Of a DNA stretch of 64,000 nt, positions 44,619 through 52,097 are shown one piece after another; the stretch's first letter is position 1; every line of letters starts with the position of its first letter. This DNA is from Paenibacillus glycanilyticus. Lineage in GTDB: Bacteria > Bacillota > Bacilli > Paenibacillales > Paenibacillaceae. The DNA is taken from contig NZ_BSSQ01000004.1 in the NCBI RefSeq assembly GCF_030161375.1, positions 248,001-312,000 on the forward strand, read 5' to 3'. The notes beneath the pieces were generated by a model, which saw only the letters and a program-made list of their open reading frames with translations, had not been told where the DNA came from and searched no databases. The position numbers and the translations under genes were made by a program.

Positions 44619-45782
44619 ATGACGATAAATACGACTGCTGCAACTCAGCTTGAAACGGCACCATGGGTGAATGAAGCTTGGAATCAAACGGTGCAAAAAG
44701 TGCTGCGAACGAGCGCTCGCATTGGCGCGGAATTTCCGCATGCCAGCCAAGGCGGCCAATATGTGCTGGAAGCGACGCATTGGTGGACGGCAGGTTTCTG
44801 GCCGGGTTTGCTATGGCTTCTGCATGAAGGAGAGGGGAATGCCGATCTGCCTTTCCGCCGGATTGCGGAAGAATGCGAGCTCAAGCTCGATGAGGTGCTG
44901 GACGGTTATGACCGACTCGACCATGATATCGGATTTATGTGGACGCTAACTAGCGTGATTAATTATAAGCAATATGGCGGGGAGTTATCCAAGAGAAGAG
45001 CGCTGAAAGCAGCCAACTATTTGATGGGGCGCTTTAATCTCAAAGGCAATTTCATCCGCGCGTGGAACCCATGGAGCGCCGGGGAGGACAACAGCGGCTG
45101 GGCGATTATCGATTGCGCGATGAACGTGCCGCTTCTGCAATGGGCAACCAAAGAGACGGGCGACGTTAGATACAAGCAAGTGGCGGAAGCCCATATGGAA
45201 ACGGTAAGGAACCATTTTATTCGCAAAGACGGTTCGGTTCGCCATATTGTAAGATTCGACCCGCAGACTGGCGAAGTGGCGGAATATATTGGCGGACAAG
45301 GTTACGGACCGGAATCTGCCTGGTCAAGGGGAACGGCATGGGCGGTATATGGCTTGACTTTGGCGGCCAAGCACGCAGGCAGTCAGGAACTGCTGGACAC
45401 GGCCAAACAGGTATCCCATTTCTTCTTGTCGCAGCTGCCTGAAGACAGCGTGCCGGTATGGGACTTCCGCGCGCCGGAAGAGACGAAAGCGCTGCGCGAT
45501 TCCTCGGCGGGTGCTTGCGCGGCATGCGGCTTGCTGCTGCTGTCCGAGCTGGTGCCGTCCGCTGAAGCGGCCGGTTACCGCAGCGCCGGCGAGCGGATTC
45601 TGAGATCGTTGTATGAGAACTACGGGGCGTTTGGCCAAGACGAGGAAGAAGGACTTATTTTGCACGGGACGAGCCATTATCCGGAACGCAAAAACATGGA
45701 CGTACCGCTTATTTACGGCGATTATTTCTTCGTGGAAGGATTGGCGCGTCTTAGAGGAGACGTCACTATCCCATGGGAGTAA
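44619..45782 (+). CDS. GH88 unsaturated glucuronyl hydrolase
   Basis: 387 residues from the ATG at 44619; the four-codon upstream GTG overlaps the ribosome site. An (alpha/alpha)6 barrel with ATHWWTAGFWPGLLWLLHEG and the two catalytic-site Asp residues, Asp103 (LDHDIGFMW) and Asp165 (IIDCAMN), 62 apart as in characterised GH88 enzymes. It hydrates the 4,5-double bond of the uronate end that lyases produce, releasing the unsaturated sugar. This fits the preceding lyase gene. Its 3' end overlaps the next gene by ten bases. Confidence 0.9.
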   Translation: MTINTTAATQLETAPWVNEAWNQTVQKVLRTSARIGAEFPHASQGGQYVLEATHWWTAGFWPGLLWLLHEGEGNADLPFRRIAEECELKLDEVLDGYDRLDHDIGFMWTLTSVINYKQYGGELSKRRALKAANYLMGRFNLKGNFIRAWNPWSAGEDNSGWAIIDCAMNVPLLQWATKETGDVRYKQVAEAHMETVRNHFIRKDGSVRHIVRFDPQTGEVAEYIGGQGYGPESAWSRGTAWAVYGLTLAAKHAGSQELLDTAKQVSHFFLSQLPEDSVPVWDFRAPEETKALRDSSAGACAACGLLLLSELVPSAEAAGYRSAGERILRSLYENYGAFGQDEEEGLILHGTSHYPERKNMDVPLIYGDYFFVEGLARLRGDVTIPWE

Positions 45783-47617
45783 AGCTGCCGATTGCGGATA
45801 ACCCGCTCTGCAGCAAAGCGGACTTGGAGCGGGCGTTCAGACAGTTAACCAAACCGCTATTGCCTTATTATTCAGCGGGCGGAGCACGGCTGGAGCTGCC
45901 TGGATCGGGTGCGGGCCAATCGCCTGACATTAGCCAGATGGAAGGTTTCTCGCGGATTATTTGGGGGCTGGCGCCACTTGCGGCAGGCAGTGGGCATGTT
46001 GACGAAGACTTGCTGCAGCTAGTCCTAAGAGGAATAACCAACGGAACGAATCCGGGGCACAAGGAATATTGGGGGATACCTGCAGATTATGATCAGCGTT
46101 TAGTGGAGATGGCTTCTCTCGGTCTCGCTTTAGCGATTGCTCCCCACCGCATGTGGGAACCGCTCAGCGCGGAGGCGAAGCAGCATTTCTATGACTGGCT
46201 GAATCAGATTAACTCGCTTAAGGTTCATGATTGCAACTGGCTGTTTTTCCACGTACTCGTCAATGTAGGCTTCTATAAGCTTGGCCTCCCGTATGCGAAG
46301 GAGCAGCTTGAAGCGAATCTGGACCGGCTGGAACAGTTTTATTTGGAGGATGGCTGGTATGAGGATGGGACGAACGGTCACAGCGATTATTACGTCCCGC
46401 TTGCATTCCATTATTGCGGACTGATTTATGCGGCTCTGATGAAGGAAGAAGATCCGAAACGGTCCGCGCGCTTCGAGGAACGTGCTGCCTTGTTTGCGGG
46501 GCAATTTGCGAATTGGTTCACGGAAGACGGGAGAGCTGTTCCGTATGGGCGAAGCTTGACTTATCGTTTTGCCCAAGGAGCGGTATGGGGGGCGTATGCG
46601 TTTGCCGGTGTACAGCCTTTCGAACTTGGAGTCATAAAGGGATTGTACATGCGTCATCTCCGCTGGTGGCTTCGCCAGCCGATATTTTCGCCGGATGGCT
46701 TATTAACGGTAGGTTACCGCTATCCGAATCTAATTATGGCCGAAAACTATAATGCGCCGGGCTCCGTTTATTGGGCGTTTAAAGCTTTTCTGCCGCTGGC
46801 TTTGCCGGATGATCATCCGTTCTGGTTGGCGGAAGAGCTTCCGTTGCCGGAGCTAACCGATGTGTCCGTCCAACATGCGCCGCATGTGGTTATCTGCAGA
46901 GACAACAACCGCGACCATGTTGCCGCCTTTAATGCCGGACACCGGAGTACTAACGATCATACCCATTCATCGGCCAAATACGAAAAGTTTGTTTATTCCG
47001 CATCCTTTGGTTTCAGTGTTCCCCGTGCGGAATGGGGGTTGTCCCAAGGAGCTTACGACTCCATGCTCGCCTTGAGTGAAGGAGACAACCTATACCGCGT
47101 TCGCCGGAACAACGAGGCAACAAACTTGGACGGCGATGTGCTGACTTCCATATGGAAACCTTGGCGGGATGTAACGGTGACGACTCATTTAATTGCCGGA
47201 TTGCCTTGGCATGTCAGAATTCACCGGATCGAAACGGCGAGAGCTCTGGATGCGGCAGAAGGAGGTTTTGCCCTTCCGCTTGACGCGTCGCTGTCCGTCA
47301 GTGAAACAACCGGCAGCGTATGTGGCCTGACCGGCTTTGGAGGCAGCGGAATTACAAGCCTAATAGGTTATGAACGAGCGGAATGGATTTCTGTCCAGGC
47401 GAATACGAATCTGATGCATGAGCGGACGGCCATTCCAACGCTTCAAACAAAGCTGCAACCCGGCTTGCATCTATTAATAATCGCCGTGTACGGAGAACCG
47501 GGAGCTCAAGAACCGGTTAATCCGGATGGCTGGCGCCAACGAGTCCAAGTCTATTTGGAAGGTAATCGGGTGCGGGCAGTCAGTCCGTTAGGCAAGGAGA
47601 TCATCGTTGCTGTATAA
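45773..47617 (+). CDS. DUF2264 family protein (probable GH154-type glycosidase)
   Basis: 614 residues, translationally coupled to the GH88 gene. The N-terminal helical toroid (QMEGFSRIIWGLAPLA, KEYWGIPADYDQRLVEMA, GTNGHSDYYVPLAFHYCGL) and C-terminal beta-sandwich match DUF2264. From memory, this family includes GH154 beta-glucuronidases found in gut Bacteroides loci for plant arabinogalactan; the assignment here is by resemblance. With the lyase and GH88 it makes a three-enzyme set for glucuronate-containing oligosaccharides. It is cytoplasmic. Confidence 0.78.
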   Translation: MGVKLPIADNPLCSKADLERAFRQLTKPLLPYYSAGGARLELPGSGAGQSPDISQMEGFSRIIWGLAPLAAGSGHVDEDLLQLVLRGITNGTNPGHKEYWGIPADYDQRLVEMASLGLALAIAPHRMWEPLSAEAKQHFYDWLNQINSLKVHDCNWLFFHVLVNVGFYKLGLPYAKEQLEANLDRLEQFYLEDGWYEDGTNGHSDYYVPLAFHYCGLIYAALMKEEDPKRSARFEERAALFAGQFANWFTEDGRAVPYGRSLTYRFAQGAVWGAYAFAGVQPFELGVIKGLYMRHLRWWLRQPIFSPDGLLTVGYRYPNLIMAENYNAPGSVYWAFKAFLPLALPDDHPFWLAEELPLPELTDVSVQHAPHVVICRDNNRDHVAAFNAGHRSTNDHTHSSAKYEKFVYSASFGFSVPRAEWGLSQGAYDSMLALSEGDNLYRVRRNNEATNLDGDVLTSIWKPWRDVTVTTHLIAGLPWHVRIHRIETARALDAAEGGFALPLDASLSVSETTGSVCGLTGFGGSGITSLIGYERAEWISVQANTNLMHERTAIPTLQTKLQPGLHLLIIAVYGEPGAQEPVNPDGWRQRVQVYLEGNRVRAVSPLGKEIIVAV

Positions 47618-47740
47618 AAGATGAACCGCAACCGCCCAAGCTGCATACGCTATTGGCAGAAGCCTACCTGGGGGAGTGCCAATGAAAAGCATCACAGCAT
47701 CAGCTGGCCGCAGGCCATCCATAACGACCTTTGTACTAGT

Positions 47741-48008
47741 CCTTTATGTGCTTCTTGTAGTGTTATTGTTCTTCTGCTTTTAATCACAAAAAAACGGCCG
47801 TGCGGATCAATCGCACGGCCGTTTCTCGTCTCCCCCGAATGGACGGAGCATTTAAATGATTCTGGAGAAACGAAGTGTTCGCTTTTGTGAAGGGATTCCC
47901 TCCATTCCAAATTCAATTAGAAGGAATCCTTGAGCAATGGCGATCGGAAGAACATTTTAATGCGCAGTTCCCAGAATGCTTTGTTTAAATGCTCCGTCCT
48001 TAAAAACC
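47741..48008. repeat. Duplicated palindromic element, copy 1
   Basis: About 268 bp, highly similar to 48015-48318. It holds a 13-bp perfect hairpin (47792-47824) and a long imperfect palindrome. The palindrome has outer arms at 47841-47865 and 47971-47999 (ends GGACGGAGCATTTAAA and TTTAAATGCTCCGTCC) and an inner arm pair GGGATTCC / GGAATCC. It lies between convergent genes. Open frames in it are short and hydrophobic without a ribosome site, so it is probably not coding. The preceding 47618-47740 holds nothing I recognise. Confidence 0.85.
47792..47824. terminator. Bidirectional hairpin, probable terminator of DUF2264 operon (copy 1)
   Basis: AAACGGCCGTGCG (47792-47804) and CGCACGGCCGTTT (47812-47824) pair perfectly around GATCAAT, with A residues before and T residues after. 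Confidence 0.75.
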
Positions 48009-48062
48009 TTATTAGCCTTTATGTGCTTCTTGTTGTTTTATTGTTTTCTGCTTCTAATAAAA

Positions 48063-48095
48063 AAACGGCCGTGCGGATCAATCGCACGGCCGTTT
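48063..48095. terminator. Bidirectional hairpin (copy 2), probable terminator of DUF1657 gene
   Basis: AAACGGCCGTGCG (48063-48075) and CGCACGGCCGTTT (48083-48095) around GATCAAT, identical to copy 1. A-tracts before it read as U-tracts on the minus strand. Confidence 0.7.
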
Positions 48096-48252
48096 CTCGT
48101 CTCCCCCGAATGGACGGAGCATTTAAATGATTCTGGAGAAACGAAGTGTTCGCTTTTGCTCAGGGATTCCCTCCATTCCAAATTCAATTAGAAGGAATCC
48201 CTGAGCAATGGCGATCGGAAGAACATTTAAATGCTCAGTTCCCAGAATGTTA

Positions 48253-48304
48253 TGTTTAAATGCTCTGTTTAAATGCTCTGTTTAAATGCTCTGTTTAAAT
48301 GCTC
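48253..48304. repeat. Four exact tandem copies of a 13-bp unit
   Basis: TGTTTAAATGCTC occurs at 48253, 48266, 48279 and 48292 with no mismatches. Copy 1 of the larger element has it once (47982-47994). Confidence 0.95.
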
Positions 48305-48309
48305 CGTCC

Positions 48310-48516
48310 TTAAAAACCTATATATTGAGGCTCTTCATTCTCAAGCTCTTGGACGCGCGCGGCTACTTGATCAACGATCGTTTGCGTTTGCTGGGCAGCC
48401 TGCTCGAACATTTGCTTAGCCGATTTGTTCTCCGTCGACAGAGCGAACTGCTCCAGGCTTGCTTGCGCGCTTTTCAGAGAAGCGACGCATGTTTTTACAT
48501 CGGATGCTACGGTCAT
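48310..48516 (-). CDS. DUF1657 family small protein
   Basis: 68 residues from the ATG at 48516 with GGAGGTG upstream; a longer start at 48534 would include the ribosome site. The sequence MTVASDVKTCVASLKSAQAS is typical of DUF1657 proteins, predicted two-helix hairpins that travel with spoVA operons in spore-formers. Its stop codon is inside the right end of repeat copy 2. It is divergent from the DUF421-spoVA block. A forespore role is inferred from that linkage. Confidence 0.85.
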   Translation of the reverse strand: MTVASDVKTCVASLKSAQASLEQFALSTENKSAKQMFEQAAQQTQTIVDQVAARVQELENEEPQYIGF

Positions 48517-48612
48517 CTCTAACACCTCCCTCACGAACTTGAACTGGCAACAAAACTAATATGGCAGGCTTTGACTTTTGCCATCCATGGAAATAAAATC
48601 CACATGTTCCTG

Positions 48613-48640
48613 AACCATTTTCCTGCTGTGGAAAATGGTT
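48613..48640. promoter_or_regulatory. Inverted repeat in the DUF1657/DUF421 divergent spacer
   Basis: AACCATTTTCC (48613-48623) and GGAAAATGGTT (48630-48640) pair perfectly around a 6-nt loop. It may be an operator. On the minus strand, CATATTA (plus 48557-48563) resembles a forespore sigma -10 box for DUF1657, with no clear -35. Confidence 0.45.
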
Positions 48641-48664
48641 ATTCGTGTTGTTGTGGGCTTTTTG

Positions 48665-48673
48665 ACAAATAAT
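48665..48673 (+). promoter_or_regulatory. Shared ACAAATAAT motif before first spoVA block
   Basis: ACAAATAAT ends 36 bp before the DUF421 start. The same nonamer ends 37 bp before the second spoVAC (51555-51563). It is a candidate -10 region for a common sporulation sigma factor. Confidence 0.4.
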
Positions 48674-48709
48674 CTTAACGTAGAAACAAGCGACAGGGGG
48701 ATAAGCATT

Positions 48710-49570
48710 GTGCAGGACTGGTTAGAGATCACTCTACGCACCTTACTGTCGATATTTGTTCTTTTCCTGCTTACGAAGCTCGTAGGGAAGCGGCAAATAT
48801 CCCAGCTTTCATTTTTCGAATACATTACCGGTATTTCGATCGGCAACCTGGCTGCTTACGTATCGCTTGATCTGGAAGCGACTTGGTATCTGGGACTGAT
48901 CTCTCTAGGCGTCTGGGTTGCCGTTTCCGTCGTTATCGAGTTCCTACAATTAAAGAGCAAGCGTGCCCGCGACTTGATCGACAGCAAAGCGACGGTTCTC
49001 GTGAAAGGCGGCAAAGTGCTGGAGGATAACCTCAAGAAGGAACGGTTAACTACCGATGAGCTGCTGGAGCAGCTGCGCAAGAAAGACATCTTTCGTCTGG
49101 CGGACGTCGAGTTCGCCATTATGGAGCCAAGCGGAGATCTTAGCGTGCTGCTGACCAGGGAAAATCAACCGATCACCCCTGCGCATCTCGGCATCAAGGT
49201 TGCGCCCGAGCATGAGCCTCAGACGGTCATCATGGACGGCAAAATTATGGACGAGCCTTTGTCCACGATCGGACTAAACCGCAGATGGCTTGCTACGGAG
49301 CTCGAGAAAATCGGCGTAACACCCGACAATGTGTTTATCGGACAAGTAGATGCGTACCGTCAGCTCTACGTCGATCTGTTTGACGATCATATCAAGGTTC
49401 CGCAGCCGCAGCTCAAAGCCGAGTTGTATGCTCAGCTCAAAAAAATCGAAGCAGACCTCGAACTATTCGGACTGTCGACGAAAAACACGGATGCCAAACA
49501 TATGTACGAGCGATGCGCCCAAGAAATGCGGCAGGTTATTACGGAGATGAAGCCGCTGCTCCATCACTGA
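48710..49570 (+). CDS. DUF421 (YetF-like) membrane protein fused to a DUF1657-like C-terminus
   Basis: 286 residues from a GTG at 48710 after AGGGGG; an ATG far upstream gives a non-family extension. Three N-terminal membrane helices are followed by the cytoplasmic DUF421 domain (GKRQISQLSFFEYITGISIGN, KATVLVKGGKVLEDNLKKER, NVFIGQVDAYRQLYVDLF). The last 55 residues (LKAELYAQLKKIEADLELFG, LSTKNTDAKHMYERCAQEM) closely resemble the neighbouring DUF1657 protein (ASLKSAQASLEQFALSTENK). The fusion supports physical partnership. In other Bacillales, DUF421 and DUF1657 genes lie inside the spoVA-2mob operon linked to spore heat resistance. Confidence 0.83.
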   Translation: MQDWLEITLRTLLSIFVLFLLTKLVGKRQISQLSFFEYITGISIGNLAAYVSLDLEATWYLGLISLGVWVAVSVVIEFLQLKSKRARDLIDSKATVLVKGGKVLEDNLKKERLTTDELLEQLRKKDIFRLADVEFAIMEPSGDLSVLLTRENQPITPAHLGIKVAPEHEPQTVIMDGKIMDEPLSTIGLNRRWLATELEKIGVTPDNVFIGQVDAYRQLYVDLFDDHIKVPQPQLKAELYAQLKKIEADLELFGLSTKNTDAKHMYERCAQEMRQVITEMKPLLHH

Positions 49571-49603
49571 TTCGATGATTCAATACTGGAGGAGGCATGT
49601 ATC

Positions 49604-50089
49604 ATGTCGAGCAAGAACAAGAAGTTCACGCCTGTTCAGCAGGAATACCAGGCATTAGCCAAAAAACACGAGCCTAAAAGGCCGCTATTGATGAACTGTT
49701 TGAAAGCTTTTCTCGTTGGCGGATTAATTTGCATTATTGGCCAAGCCATTCAGGAAATGTTCGTGCATTGGGCAGGCTTCGACGAGAAGAAGGCCAGCAA
49801 TCCAACCGTTGCGGTTATGATCATGCTCTCCGTTATTCTGACGAGCTTGGGGGTCTACGATAAAATCGCCCAATGGGCGGGGGCAGGATCGGCCGTTCCC
49901 GTAACCGGCTTCGCGAACACGATGTCTTCCGCCGCGATCGAGCACCGGAGCGAAGGGCTGGTACTGGGCGTAGGCGGCAAAATGTTCAAAATTTCCGGCC
50001 CCGTTATCGTATTTGGCGTAGTGGCGGCTTTTGTTGTTGGCATCGTCCACCTGATCTTTAACCCGGACGCCGTTGGAGGAGGGCATTAA
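49604..50089 (+). CDS. spoVAC: Stage V sporulation protein AC, first copy
   Basis: 161 residues, RBS GGAGGAGG. N-terminal basic tail (FTPVQQEYQALAKKHEPKRP), then four to five membrane helices with the conserved GLICIIGQAIQ, GVYDKIAQWAGAGSAVPVTG and EGLVLGVGGKMFK segments. SpoVAC is the mechanosensitive channel part of the SpoVA system, which moves Ca-dipicolinate across the forespore/spore inner membrane. It is followed after 2 bp by spoVAD. Confidence 0.94.
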   Translation: MSSKNKKFTPVQQEYQALAKKHEPKRPLLMNCLKAFLVGGLICIIGQAIQEMFVHWAGFDEKKASNPTVAVMIMLSVILTSLGVYDKIAQWAGAGSAVPVTGFANTMSSAAIEHRSEGLVLGVGGKMFKISGPVIVFGVVAAFVVGIVHLIFNPDAVGGGH

Positions 50090-50091
50090 TT

Positions 50092-51111
50092 ATGCTGAAA
50101 GGCCATCAAAGCTGGCTTTTTGAAAATAATCCCGTCATTGCAGGAGCCGCTGCTATCGTTGGCCCGTTCGAAGGGCAAGGCCCTCTGGCGCAAGATTTCG
50201 ATATCGTTCACGGCGATCTTAGGCTTGGTCAGGACAGCTGGGAGAAGGCCGAACGGACCTTGCTCGAAGAAGCGGCTAACCTGGCGATCGAGAAAGCGCA
50301 GATTACGAAGGAATCCATCAACTTCCTGATTGGCGGCGACTTGATGAACCAGATCATCAGCTCGACCTTTGCCGCAAGAACGCTTCAAATCCCATACATC
50401 GGCGTATTTGGCGCCTGCTCAACTTCTATGGAAAGCCTTGCGATTGCGGCAAACCTGGTGAATTCCAAATCGGCCAAATATGCGATGGCGAGCGCCTGCA
50501 GCCACAATGCCACTGCCGAGAAGCAATTCCGTTACCCGACGGAATACGGCTCGCAAAAACCGCCGACGGCGCAGTTCTCGGTAACGGGCGCAGGCGTGAG
50601 CATCGTGACCGAACAAGGCAAAGGCCCGTTTGTCACTTCAGCCACGATGGGCCGGGTTGTGGATATGGGAATTACGGATCCGTTTAACATGGGAGCGGCA
50701 ATGGCGCCGGCGGCAGTCGATACGATTCAAGCCCATTTCCGTGATTTGCGCATCGAACCCGGTTATTATGATCTGATTGTAACGGGTGATTTATCCAAGG
50801 TTGGTTATGCGATTGCCAATGAGCTGTTCGAGAAACATAAGTTTCCGATTCACCAGACCGTCTACAAGGATTGCGGCATGATGATGTACGACTACGAGAA
50901 ACAGAAGGTACAAGCCGGAGCCAGCGGCTGCGGCTGTTCGGCAACGGTCACTTACGGCCATTTGCTACGGCGCCTGCGCGAGAAGGAATTGAACCGGATT
51001 TTGGTCGTTGCGACCGGCGCTTTATTGTCTCCGATCTCATTCCAGCAAGGCGAGACGATTCCATGTATCGCGCATGCGGTTTCCATCGAAAACGAGGTGA
51101 GGCAGCAATGA
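50092..51111 (+). CDS. spoVAD: Stage V sporulation protein AD, first copy
   Basis: 339 residues with a thiolase-like fold ([71 protein letters not shown]). SpoVAD binds dipicolinate at the outer face of the inner spore membrane and is essential for its uptake. Length and motifs are normal. The stop overlaps the next start (ATGA). Confidence 0.95.
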   Translation: MLKGHQSWLFENNPVIAGAAAIVGPFEGQGPLAQDFDIVHGDLRLGQDSWEKAERTLLEEAANLAIEKAQITKESINFLIGGDLMNQIISSTFAARTLQIPYIGVFGACSTSMESLAIAANLVNSKSAKYAMASACSHNATAEKQFRYPTEYGSQKPPTAQFSVTGAGVSIVTEQGKGPFVTSATMGRVVDMGITDPFNMGAAMAPAAVDTIQAHFRDLRIEPGYYDLIVTGDLSKVGYAIANELFEKHKFPIHQTVYKDCGMMMYDYEKQKVQAGASGCGCSATVTYGHLLRRLREKELNRILVVATGALLSPISFQQGETIPCIAHAVSIENEVRQQ

Positions 51112-51458
51112 TTTTTTTATGGGCATTTCTCATTGGCGGCGCGATTTGCGTGCTTGGCCAAATCTGCTTTGATGTGTTCAAGCTGACGCCGGCCCACACG
51201 ATGACGTTGCTCGTTGTGCTTGGGGCGATCGGAGACGGCGTTGGCATCTATGACCCGCTGATCAAGTTTGCCGGCGCCGGCGCTTCCATTCCGATTACTA
51301 GCTTCGGGAATGCGCTCGTTCACGGCGCTTTGGACGAGATGCAGAAGACGGGCTGGATTGGCATTATTACGGGCATCTTCAAAGTAACAAGCGCCGGGGT
51401 TTCCGCCGCGATCATCTTCTCCTTCATCGCTGCGTTGTTTGTGAAGCCAAAAGGATAA
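51108..51458 (+). CDS. spoVAE: Stage V sporulation protein AE (AEb type), first copy
   Basis: 116 residues from the ATG at 51108, overlapping the spoVAD stop. Three to four membrane helices with the conserved [33 protein letters not shown] and [14 protein letters not shown] segments. It is part of the SpoVA channel. It ends the first triad. Confidence 0.92.
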   Translation: MIFLWAFLIGGAICVLGQICFDVFKLTPAHTMTLLVVLGAIGDGVGIYDPLIKFAGAGASIPITSFGNALVHGALDEMQKTGWIGIITGIFKVTSAGVSAAIIFSFIAALFVKPKG

Positions 51459-51473
51459 ATTGTACGAATGAAG

Positions 51474-51500
51474 CCGCATGCCTCGCGCCTGCGGTTTTTT
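51474..51500 (+). terminator. Terminator-like hairpin between the two spoVA triads
   Basis: CCGCA (51474-51478) with TGCGG (51490-51494) and partial inner GC pairing, followed by six T residues. The stem is short, so termination may be partial. Confidence 0.6.
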
Positions 51501-51554
51501 GTAGCGCGCCTGCTTGCGCATTTCAACCATTCATACATATCCTTTCTTCCATTT

Positions 51555-51563
51555 ACAAATAAT
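51555..51563 (+). promoter_or_regulatory. Shared ACAAATAAT motif before second spoVA triad
   Basis: The nonamer ends 37 bp before spoVAC copy 2, nearly the same distance as the copy at 48665 from its start codon. It suggests that the second triad has its own promoter. Confidence 0.4.
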
Positions 51564-51600
51564 GTACATAGCTTGTGTACCTATAAAGGAGTGTAACGTT

Positions 51601-52095
51601 ATGGCCGTAAAAAGCGCTGGAGGCGGCAAATACCGCAAAATGTCCATGTCGCCAAAAGAATATCAAGCTTTTGCCAAATCACGCGAACCGTCGCGTTCCA
51701 TATTCGGCAATTGCATTCGCGCCTTTCTTGTGGGCGGCACGATCTGCTTGTTAGGTCAGGCGATCCAGCAGCTCTTTATCCATCTGGCCGGGATGAAGCC
51801 GCAGGAGGCGAGCAATCCGACGGTAGCCGTGCTTATTATTCTTTCCGTCATCCTGACTTGCGCTGGCGTCTATGACAAAATCGCGCAGTGGGCCGGCGCC
51901 GGTTCCGCCGTTCCGGTTACCGGGTTCGCCAACTCCATGTGTTCGGCAGCTTTGGAACATCGCAGCGAAGGGCTTGTTCTTGGCGTAGGCGGCAATATGT
52001 TCAAGCTGGCCGGGTCGGTTATCGTGTTTGGCACGGTTGCGGCCTTTTTTGTCGGCATCGCTCATCTGATCTTTGGTACGGGTGGTGCTCATTAA
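51601..52095 (+). CDS. spoVAC: Stage V sporulation protein AC, second copy
   Basis: 164 residues from the ATG at 51601 behind AAAGGAG; the open frame extends upstream without a ribosome site. It matches the first copy over most of its length (GNCIRAFLVGGTICLLGQAI, GVYDKIAQWAGAGSAVPVTG, EGLVLGVGGNMFK) but differs clearly in the N-terminus and loops, so it is not a recent duplication. Confidence 0.93.
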   Translation: MAVKSAGGGKYRKMSMSPKEYQAFAKSREPSRSIFGNCIRAFLVGGTICLLGQAIQQLFIHLAGMKPQEASNPTVAVLIILSVILTCAGVYDKIAQWAGAGSAVPVTGFANSMCSAALEHRSEGLVLGVGGNMFKLAGSVIVFGTVAAFFVGIAHLIFGTGGAH

Positions 52096-52097
52096 CG

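Larger units (their letters stand above)
48015..48318. repeat. Duplicated palindromic element, copy 2
   Basis: About 304 bp. It has the same order as copy 1 but a perfect 15-bp inner stem (TTGCTCAGGGATTCC at 48156-48170 with 48194-48208) and a 13-bp unit expanded to four copies near its right end. The outer arms are 48112-48136 and 48241-48309. The right end contains the stop codon of the minus-strand DUF1657 gene. Confidence 0.85.

Noticed and set aside
47621-48191. Two similar short frames in the duplicated element (shared product stretch near KKRPCGSIARPF)
   Set aside because: The similarity comes from the DNA duplication. The frames run through perfect hairpins, lack ribosome sites and start at different points.
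48253-48304. Possible CRISPR-like array
   Set aside because: The 13-bp units abut without spacers and there are no cas genes. It is a simple tandem expansion.
47618-48318. Insertion sequence with a transposase
   Set aside because: Terminal inverted repeats are present, but no transposase frame and no clear target-site duplication was seen.
50871-51107. Long N-terminal extension of spoVAEb copy 1
   Set aside because: It overlaps the end of spoVAD in another frame. The ATG at 51108 gives the normal family length.
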